DNA of 9,830 nucleotides from an uncultured Prevotella sp. (lineage in GTDB: Bacteria > Bacteroidota > Bacteroidia > Bacteroidales > Bacteroidaceae): positions 1-9,830 of the forward strand of contig CALBYK010000157.1 in NCBI GenBank assembly GCA_937889855.1, given 5' to 3'. The first letter of the stretch is position 1, and each line of letters begins with the position of its first letter. Both the position numbers and the translations under genes were made by a program. The notes under the pieces are model-generated. The model was not told the DNA's origin and did no database searches. It was given only the letters and a program-made list of their open reading frames with translations. Below are positions 1-4,862 of this stretch, piece by piece.

Positions 1-64
1 CGGCGCGCCCGGTGTTGCGCCCTTCGCCCTGCAGCGAATAGAATATGTCGTTGACTCGTTTCAT
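1..64 (-). CDS. queE: 7-carboxy-7-deazaguanine synthase QueE (N-terminal fragment)
   Basis: Only the first 21 codons are present; the gene runs off the low-coordinate edge. The ATG is at 64-62 and the fragment reads MKRVNDIFYSLQGEGRNTG followed by RA. The (I/V)N(E/D)IFYSLQGEG...G segment is the conserved start of QueE, a radical-SAM enzyme that converts 6-carboxytetrahydropterin to 7-carboxy-7-deazaguanine in queuosine biosynthesis. The radical-SAM cysteines would lie outside the window. It begins 13 bp after the queD stop, and QueD makes its substrate, so the two are almost certainly one operon. The start is supported by a strong Shine-Dalgarno sequence just upstream. Identification rests on a short but characteristic N-terminus plus the gene order. 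Confidence 0.85.
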   Translation of the reverse strand, partial: MKRVNDIFYSLQGEGRNTGRA

Positions 65-72
65 AGCCTGCA

Positions 73-79
73 ACCTCCT
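73..79 (-). promoter_or_regulatory. Shine-Dalgarno sequence of queE overlapping the queD stop codon
   Basis: On the minus strand the queD stop runs straight into the motif TAGGAGGT, and the queE ATG follows 9 nt after AGGAGG. Strong Shine-Dalgarno sites are uncommon in Bacteroidota, so this one fixes the queE start. It suggests that ribosomes finishing queD could re-initiate on queE. Confidence 0.7.
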
Positions 80-410
80 AATCTTCCTCGTATATGGCCT
101 TGTTGCCCTCACTCTCCTGCACCATGCAACGGTAGCACTGCGGTATCTGCCCTGTTATCCAGCGGGCTATGTTCTCAGCCGTAGGATTGAACGGCAGCAC
201 ATCGTTGAGATTGGCATGGTCGAGACGGTCTTGCACAAGTCGCTTGATGTGTGTGAAGTCCACCACCATCCCGTCCTTGTTCAGCTCACGCGACTTGCAA
301 TACACGGTGATAATCCAGTTGTGTCCATGCAGGTTCCGGCACTTGCTCTCATACGATAGCTCAAGGCGGTGACACGCCGAAATCTCAAGAGTCTTTTCAA
401 TGTAATACAT
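78..410 (-). CDS. queD: 6-carboxy-5,6,7,8-tetrahydropterin synthase QueD
   Basis: A cytoplasmic enzyme of the 6-pyruvoyl-tetrahydropterin synthase fold. It converts 7,8-dihydroneopterin triphosphate to 6-carboxytetrahydropterin, the first committed step towards preQ0 and queuosine. The 110-residue length is normal for bacterial QueD. Visible landmarks are His14 and the HGHN motif (His28, His30), which supply the three zinc ligands; Cys24, the catalytic nucleophile; the VVDF motif with Asp51; LDHANLND (Asp64, His65), the partner catalytic pair; the PTAEN motif at 76-80; and Glu99 in the QESEGN segment, which anchors the pterin. All key residues are present, so the gene looks functional. It is followed after 13 bp by queE, its pathway successor. 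No good Bacteroidota -7 box is visible in the 141-bp gap to dnaG, so read-through from dnaG is possible. Confidence 0.95.
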   Translation of the reverse strand: MYYIEKTLEISACHRLELSYESKCRNLHGHNWIITVYCKSRELNKDGMVVDFTHIKRLVQDRLDHANLNDVLPFNPTAENIARWITGQIPQCYRCMVQESEGNKAIYEED

Positions 411-448
411 AGTTTTCTTTGTTGTTTTTGAATTTTACTGATTATTAT

Positions 449-487
449 GATTGCAGGATTACTCCGACCTGCAAGATCTTTTTTTTT
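449..487 (+). terminator. Intrinsic-terminator-shaped hairpin on the + strand, upstream of queD
   Basis: A stem TTGCAGG (451-457) / CCTGCAA (468-474) with a 10-nt loop is followed on the + strand by GATC and nine Ts (479-487). With a 2-nt bulge the stem can extend by GAT/ATC (449-451 with 476-478) to abut the T-tract. This is the form of a Rho-independent terminator for + strand transcription, yet no + strand gene is present. Read on the minus strand it is simply a hairpin in the queD leader preceded by A9. The T9 is followed directly by G8 (488-495). Confidence 0.4.
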
Positions 488-506
488 GGGGGGGGAATAT
501 TCATGC

Positions 507-548
507 CGACACTATTGTCACATTTTGTGTCGAGTGGGAGCTCGACAC
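507..548. repeat. Three-part inverted repeat just downstream of dnaG
   Basis: The + strand holds CGACAC (507-512), GTGTCGAG (527-534) and CTCGACAC (541-548). The middle element can pair perfectly over 8 bp with the right one (6-nt loop) or over 6 bp with the left one (14-nt loop), so the two hairpins exclude each other. The strong hairpin starts 3 nt after the dnaG stop. No T-tract follows on the minus strand, so it is not a standard intrinsic terminator; it may protect the dnaG mRNA end or act as an attenuator ahead of queD. Confidence 0.5.
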
Positions 549-551
549 CTC

Positions 552-2540
552 CTATGCTATGATATTGTTGCCCAAGAGACGGGCGAGTTTCGACCGCAGC
601 TCGTGCGTCGTCTTATACTCCTCCATGAGTTGCTTGAGCTTGTCAGCATCGCCTACAGCCTGCGCTATCTGAGCCTGCAGGTCCTTTAGGTGTTGTTCCA
701 AATAGTCCATACGGAAGTCGTTGAGCAAGTGTTCGGTCTGCTGGCGAAGACCGTCTATGCGGTTTTCCTCTTCCACACGCATCTCGTCGGCGTTCTTCGG
801 CTCCTCGCCGGCGTTTTTTTTCTGCTCGTCAAGCATCCTGTACTTGTCCACACACAGGTCGGTGGCAATGCGCGATATGTCGATGTCCTCATGATGTATG
901 AAAAACTGCTCTGTGTTGAACGCCTTGTCAGAGCTGTGCGCCACAGCCTCTGCAAGAATCTTGACAAAAAGAGGGTTGGCAAACTTCAGTCCGTCCACAC
1001 CGAGGTTGTAGTCGATATACTGCGCAATGTTCAGACTCATCGTCGTTCCGTCCTCCGACTCCACATTGTCATATATCACCGTGTCACCATTGCGTATGAT
1101 GAGCTCCACAAGCATGCGCTCCACTTTTGACGCCTGCTGCAGCGGTGTCACCTGCTGCATGACGGGGCGTGTTGTCTGGACATTCTGCTGTTGCTGCACG
1201 GCGCGGGCTTGCTCAGACGTCATGTCCTCACGATTGTTGCGTATAAACCCGTTAAGGGTGTTTATGAGCGTAGCCTCATTCAGTCCCATACGCACGGAAC
1301 AGTCGTGTATGTAGGTGTCGCGCAGGATTGGGTTCAAGACGAACGATATGCTGCGTATGATGGAGTTGATAGCCTCCGAGCGCTTCAGAGGGTCGCGCTC
1401 GTTCTTCAGGAGGAGGTCGGTCTTAAACTGTATGAAGTCGGTCTGGTGCTCCTCTATATACTTACGGAAGTCGGACGCCGAGTGTTTCTTGGAGAACGAG
1501 TCGGGGTCGTCGCCGTCAGGCAGCAGCAGCACTTTGAGGTTCATGCCTTCAGAGAGAAGCATGTCCGTACCCCTCATGGCAGCATGTATGCCGGCGGCGT
1601 CACCGTCGTACAGCAATGTTATGTTGGATGTGAATCGGTGGAGTATGTGTATCTGGTGCACGCTGAGAGCCGTACCCGAGTTTGCCACCACATTCTCTAT
1701 GCCGCATTGGTGCATGGATATCACGTCTGTATATCCTTCGACCATATACACGCGGTCTTCCTTTGCAATTGCCTTCTTAGCCTGGTAGAGTCCATATAGT
1801 TCGCGGTCCTTGTGGTAAATCTCGGAGTCGGGCGAGTTCACGTATTTCTGGTTCACACCCTTTGTGCGTGAGTCGAGCAGGCGGCCACCAAACCCCACGA
1901 CCTTTCCGCTTATGCCTATCCACGGGAATATGACACGTCCGGCGTAGCGGTCGATTAGCTCACCACGGTCGTTCTTGTAGCAAATTCCTGTCTTCAGTAT
2001 GAACTCCTCCTTATAGCCCTTGCGCAGGGCCTCGGCAGCCAAGGCATGACGGTCTTGTAGGTCGTAACCAAGCTGGAACTTTCTTATTATGTCGTCGCGG
2101 AATCCCCTGCTGCGAAAATACTGCATGCCTATGGCGATGCCGTCGGGGTCGTCCTGCATCTTTTCCTGGAAATATTTCATCGCCCACTCATTGACGATGA
2201 ACATGCTCTCGCGCTCACTCTGCTCACGCTTCTCATCGTCCGAGAGCTCGCGCTCATGTATCTCAATATGGTATTTGTTGGCGAGCCATCGCAGAGCCTC
2301 AGGATACGTCATCTGCTCGTGCTCCATAATGAAGCCTACCGGATTGCCGCCCTTTCCGCATCCAAAGCAATGACACATACCACGGGCTGGCGACACGTAG
2401 AACGACGGGGTCTTCTCGTCATGGAAAGGACATAGTCCCTTATAGTTGGCTCCGCTGCGGCGTAGCGTCACAAACTCCGACACCACCTCAACAATGTTGG
2501 CGGCATCCTTTATCCTTTCTACAGTTGCGTGGTCAATCAT
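552..2540 (-). CDS. dnaG: DNA primase DnaG
   Basis: Synthesises RNA primers at the replication fork in association with the DnaB helicase. The 662 residues show the full bacterial layout. The N-terminal CHC2 zinc finger has Cys37, His40, Cys58 and Cys61 (CPFH ... CHCFGC). The RNA-polymerase-like basic region includes DRYAGRVIFPW near 197-207 and GFGGR near 216-220. The TOPRIM catalytic domain has Glu268 in VEGYTDV, Asp312 and Asp314 in DGDAAG, and Asp342, Asp344, Asp345 and Asp347 in DGDDPD. A glutamine-rich linker (about 443-470) leads to a C-terminal helicase-binding domain, which is poorly conserved as usual. The start MIDHATVERIKDAANIVEVV matches the usual beginning of Bacteroidales DnaG. 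A promoter lies just upstream. All metal-binding residues are intact. In most bacteria dnaG sits near rpoD or rpsU; neither is visible here. Confidence 0.98.
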   Translation of the reverse strand: MIDHATVERIKDAANIVEVVSEFVTLRRSGANYKGLCPFHDEKTPSFYVSPARGMCHCFGCGKGGNPVGFIMEHEQMTYPEALRWLANKYHIEIHERELSDDEKREQSERESMFIVNEWAMKYFQEKMQDDPDGIAIGMQYFRSRGFRDDIIRKFQLGYDLQDRHALAAEALRKGYKEEFILKTGICYKNDRGELIDRYAGRVIFPWIGISGKVVGFGGRLLDSRTKGVNQKYVNSPDSEIYHKDRELYGLYQAKKAIAKEDRVYMVEGYTDVISMHQCGIENVVANSGTALSVHQIHILHRFTSNITLLYDGDAAGIHAAMRGTDMLLSEGMNLKVLLLPDGDDPDSFSKKHSASDFRKYIEEHQTDFIQFKTDLLLKNERDPLKRSEAINSIIRSISFVLNPILRDTYIHDCSVRMGLNEATLINTLNGFIRNNREDMTSEQARAVQQQQNVQTTRPVMQQVTPLQQASKVERMLVELIIRNGDTVIYDNVESEDGTTMSLNIAQYIDYNLGVDGLKFANPLFVKILAEAVAHSSDKAFNTEQFFIHHEDIDISRIATDLCVDKYRMLDEQKKNAGEEPKNADEMRVEEENRIDGLRQQTEHLLNDFRMDYLEQHLKDLQAQIAQAVGDADKLKQLMEEYKTTHELRSKLARLLGNNIIA

Positions 2541-2567
2541 GTGTTTTTAATGAAACTGGCTTTTATG

Positions 2568-2599
2568 CAAAGTTAGTGCAAATAATCGGGAATATGAAA
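2568..2599 (-). promoter_or_regulatory. Bacteroidota-type promoter of dnaG
   Basis: On the minus strand TTTC (2599-2596, one mismatch to the -33 consensus TTTG) is followed after 20 bp by TAACTTTG (2575-2568), an exact match to the -7 consensus TAnnTTTG. This predicts a transcription start near 2561 and a leader of about 20 nt before the dnaG ATG at 2540. A perfect palindrome TGTTTGACAAACA (2600-2612) abuts the -33 box. Confidence 0.6.
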
Positions 2600-2620
2600 T
2601 GTTTGACAAACAAAATATTG

Positions 2621-2917
2621 CTACAGTTCTCTTACTACATGCTTGATGGCAGCAACCGGATGATACAAAATCATTCTCGGCCCAGCCCAGCGCATCACTT
2701 TACACATTCGCTCTTTCATTTGAGGGCGGTAGCAGTGGATGGGACACTTCTTGCAAGTTGGCTTGTTCTCGCCGAATTTGCAACGTTCCAGCCTTGCAGT
2801 AGCATACTGTAGCAACTCTTGGCACTCATGACATAATTCCTTGTTGCCCTCCTTCTTCCTGCAGTACAGACGTATCATCTGCTCTACAACTCGCATTTCT
2901 TCATTTATCCTGTCCAT
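2621..2917 (-). CDS. YgbA-family cysteine-rich protein (nitrous oxide-stimulated promoter family)
   Basis: A 98-residue cytoplasmic protein of the family that Pfam names after the NO-inducible E. coli gene ygbA, which is controlled by the nitric-oxide sensor NsrR. Recognition rests on the pattern YC (Cys19), LCHEC (Cys29, Cys32), YATARLERCKFGENKP (Cys46), CKKCPIHCY (Cys55, Cys58, Cys62), then the MKERM and AGPRM motifs and a final HP (86-87). Counting Cys72 there are eight cysteines, which suggests metal or iron-sulfur binding; this is inference. There is no signal peptide or membrane segment. The biochemical role of the family is not settled, and a part in recovery from nitrosative stress is the working idea. 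The gene stands alone between a fold-back repeat and the dnaG promoter, and no clear promoter motif of its own is visible. The start is the first ATG that gives the family's N-terminal helix. Confidence 0.85.
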   Translation of the reverse strand: MDRINEEMRVVEQMIRLYCRKKEGNKELCHECQELLQYATARLERCKFGENKPTCKKCPIHCYRPQMKERMCKVMRWAGPRMILYHPVAAIKHVVREL

Positions 2918-2951
2918 CTTTTTATTTTAAGAACGGAGTATATGTTTAGAA

Positions 2952-3058
2952 TTATATTTAGTAGGAGGGTGTGGCATCCCTGCCATACCCACTCTGCCAT
3001 AAAGTTCTGTCCATTTAGTGGGTATGGCAAGGATACCATACTCTCCTACTATATATAA
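2952..3058. repeat. About 100-bp fold-back (BIME-like) inverted repeat
   Basis: Two 32-bp arms, 2959-2990 and 3020-3051, are inverted copies with 28 of 32 positions matching; all four differences are transitions. The pairing resumes after one mismatch for six more bp (2952-2957 with 3053-3058). A 29-nt spacer (2991-3019) separates the arms. Each arm contains its own smaller near-palindrome (GGGTATGGYA ... TGCCATACCC), so each can form a hairpin alone or pair with the other arm. This is the architecture of two REP-like units in opposite orientation. It fills the gap between susD and the YgbA-family gene. Confidence 0.8.
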
Positions 3059-3080
3059 AGATAATTTTGAACAATTACTT
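3020..3080 (-). repeat. Dispersed 61-bp repeat, copy A (downstream of susD)
   Basis: The minus strand starts AAGTAATTGTTCAAAATTAT and ends in a near-palindrome closing with TGCCATACCC. It matches copy B (7822-7882) in the same orientation at 54 of 61 positions by direct comparison. It begins 18 bp after the susD stop, so it lies in the 3' untranslated region of the susCD transcript. The palindromic half also forms the right arm of the fold-back at 2952-3058. Confidence 0.85.
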
Positions 3081-3098
3081 AATATTAGTAAAAGGGAA

Positions 3099-4832
3099 TC
3101 AATAGCCTGGATTCTGCTCAAGATTTTTGTTCAGCTCACGCGCCTTCTCTGGTATAGGGAACACTATAGTGTAACCCTTGCTGTCGGCATCCGAAGGCGT
3201 GTGAATGTCATAAGCCTTGTTGTAGGTATTGAAACGAATCATGTCCTGCCGGCGCCAGCCTTCCCACACAAGCTCAAGCAGCCGCTCATCGAGTATATTG
3301 TCGAGCGTAGCCTCACGCGTCGGCATACCTACACGGCCGCGCACGGCGTTCAGCTCGCCATTCCCCGAACTTCCACCACGCACCTTGGCCTCAGCCTTCA
3401 TAAGCAACACGTCGGCATATCGGAACAGCACTATGTCATTGTCGGGCATACGGCCGTCGGCATACGCCGTGCGGTCAACCTCATACTTCTTCATTCTGGC
3501 TCCCGCCGTCGCTATATACTTGCTTGCCGTGAGATTCTCCTCCACGGCGAGCGGCATATACACAAGCGGTGTGCCGTCGTCAAGCGTCACATCCTTGCCG
3601 TCCACCGTCACCTTGCCCGTATAGAAGTTCATGTCAAGGCGTGCGTCAGGCATGTCCGTGCCGTATCCGTTTACAGCCATGGTGTGCAGTGTAGCACACG
3701 TGCCGTTCTCCGAAGCGCCGCCATAGGCGCCGCCATGGGCGTAGTGGCGGGAGCGGAACAGATAATGGAACTCGTTCTGATATAGCATTTTGTCCAGCGG
3801 GATAGTGAAAATATTCTCCTTTGAATTCTCGTTATGCACGGCAAAGTTCTGTGTATAGTCAGATTCAAGCTCATAACCAGCGCCTGTTATAAGATCACAG
3901 TAGTGTATGCATGCCTGCCACGCATTGAGCTGCGAGCCGTCAACATCAAACATAATGGCCTTTCCGTCTGGTCGGGATGAGTCAGTCCAGTTGTCATCTG
4001 CATACACCTCGGCGTTGAGCGCGAGCTTGGCAAGCAGGAACCATACTACGGGTCGTGTCACACGGCCATAATAATTGCCTTGCAGGTTACTGTGCTCGTT
4101 TGGCAGCAACGGGGCCACAGCCTGAAGTTCCTTCACTATATATGCAAACACGTCGCTGCGGTTGCTCTGTCTGATGTCGGTCGTCTTCTGTGTGGACGAC
4201 TCTATTATTGGCACACGCCCGAACATATCCATCGCATAATAATAGAACATTGCTCTAACGGCACGCACTTCCGCCTCATACTCACCGCGTTGCTGCGCTG
4301 TGAGAAGCGAGGCGTGTTGGTTTATCGTCTCAAGCGACTTTGTTGAGAGCATTATCACCTTGTAAAGGTATTTCCACACATTATACAAGTCGGTGTCTGT
4401 CGCTGTCCATGTGTGGTCGTACATGCTCTTCCACAGTCCGCCGTCATACCAATCGCCGCCTCTTATGGGGATGATGGCCTCGTCGGTGGTTAGCGTGTTG
4501 TAGTCGTAAACGCCACGGCACGTGCCTTGAAGTCCCTCACCTTCCTCATGTGCTCCTATATAATTGTATAGTGAAGCGACGGCATTGACATAAAGGCTGT
4601 TGGCTGAGTCGTAGATTCCCGACTCAGGTATCTGGTCCTTTGGACTCTCGTCGAGGCAAGAGGTAAACGAAAGAGCAGGGATGAAAAGCAAGAAGCCCCA
4701 CCCCCTCGCCGTTGACACGGCCCTTGCCCCTCCCCTTAGGAGAGAGGAGCAGAATGTATCGAGGACGAATTTTGCTGATTGCGCAAAAATTTCCAAAAGC
4801 ATATTGCTTGATATATCTTGATATCGCTTCAT
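3099..4832 (-). CDS. SusD/RagB-family outer-membrane lipoprotein
   Basis: A surface-exposed nutrient-binding lipoprotein that acts as the lid on the SusC barrel. It has the family's usual motifs: AEVRAVRAMFYYYAMDMFGR (187-206), the C-terminal VLFRYADVLLMKAEA (468-482), LNAVRGRVGMP (494-504), ILDERLLELVWEGWRRQDM (513-531) and the ending LEQNPGY. The lipobox is LSFTSC with Cys59 as the lipidated residue, followed by LDES; acidic residues just after the cysteine fit a Bacteroidota surface-export signal. The gene starts 30 bp after susC. Oddity: 58 residues precede the lipid cysteine instead of the usual 15-25, because a G-rich repeat seems to be inserted here. A GTG at 4718-4716 (codon 39) would give a 20-residue lipoprotein signal and may be the working start. 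No glycan enzyme is nearby, so the ligand is unknown. Confidence 0.93.
   Translation of the reverse strand: MKRYQDISSNMLLEIFAQSAKFVLDTFCSSLLRGGARAVSTARGWGFLLFIPALSFTSCLDESPKDQIPESGIYDSANSLYVNAVASLYNYIGAHEEGEGLQGTCRGVYDYNTLTTDEAIIPIRGGDWYDGGLWKSMYDHTWTATDTDLYNVWKYLYKVIMLSTKSLETINQHASLLTAQQRGEYEAEVRAVRAMFYYYAMDMFGRVPIIESSTQKTTDIRQSNRSDVFAYIVKELQAVAPLLPNEHSNLQGNYYGRVTRPVVWFLLAKLALNAEVYADDNWTDSSRPDGKAIMFDVDGSQLNAWQACIHYCDLITGAGYELESDYTQNFAVHNENSKENIFTIPLDKMLYQNEFHYLFRSRHYAHGGAYGGASENGTCATLHTMAVNGYGTDMPDARLDMNFYTGKVTVDGKDVTLDDGTPLVYMPLAVEENLTASKYIATAGARMKKYEVDRTAYADGRMPDNDIVLFRYADVLLMKAEAKVRGGSSGNGELNAVRGRVGMPTREATLDNILDERLLELVWEGWRRQDMIRFNTYNKAYDIHTPSDADSKGYTIVFPIPEKARELNKNLEQNPGY
4684..4801 (-). 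repeat. G-rich hairpin-forming element inserted in the susD signal region, with flanking 7-bp direct repeats
   Basis: The 7-mer TGCTTTT (minus strand) occurs at 4801-4795 and at 4690-4684, exactly 111 bp apart and in the same reading frame. Between the copies lie three potential hairpins in the mRNA sense: AATTTTTGC/GCAAAATT (4783-4791 with 4768-4775, one bulge); a 10-bp stem with G-U pairs and a 5-nt loop (4750-4741 with 4735-4726); and GCCGT/ACGGC with a 4-nt loop (4721-4708). The G-rich tail AGGGGGTGGGGC follows. The pyrimidine-rich stem plus GGGGTGGGG layout resembles G-rich repeats that I know to be scattered in Bacteroidales genomes; that likeness is from memory. The insertion itself is an inference. 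Confidence 0.65.
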
Positions 4833-4862
4833 AAATTATCGATTTTTATTGATATGCATGAC

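Noticed and set aside
411..474. A preQ1 riboswitch ahead of queD
   Set aside because: There is a hairpin in the right place, but the loop and the A-rich tail do not show the pairing or conserved cytidine/loop sequence of preQ1 class I, and no class II or III pattern is recognisable.
527..548. Intrinsic terminator for dnaG
   Set aside because: The 8-bp stem is good but is followed on the minus strand by AAAATGTG, with no T-tract.
2927..3121. A 64-codon open frame on the minus strand across the fold-back repeat
   Set aside because: It is composed of repeat sequence and overlaps the susD 3' end in another frame; nothing supports its translation.
3018..3785. A 255-codon open frame on the + strand opposite susD
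   Set aside because: It starts inside the fold-back repeat and runs antisense to conserved SusD motifs; its translation has no family resemblance.
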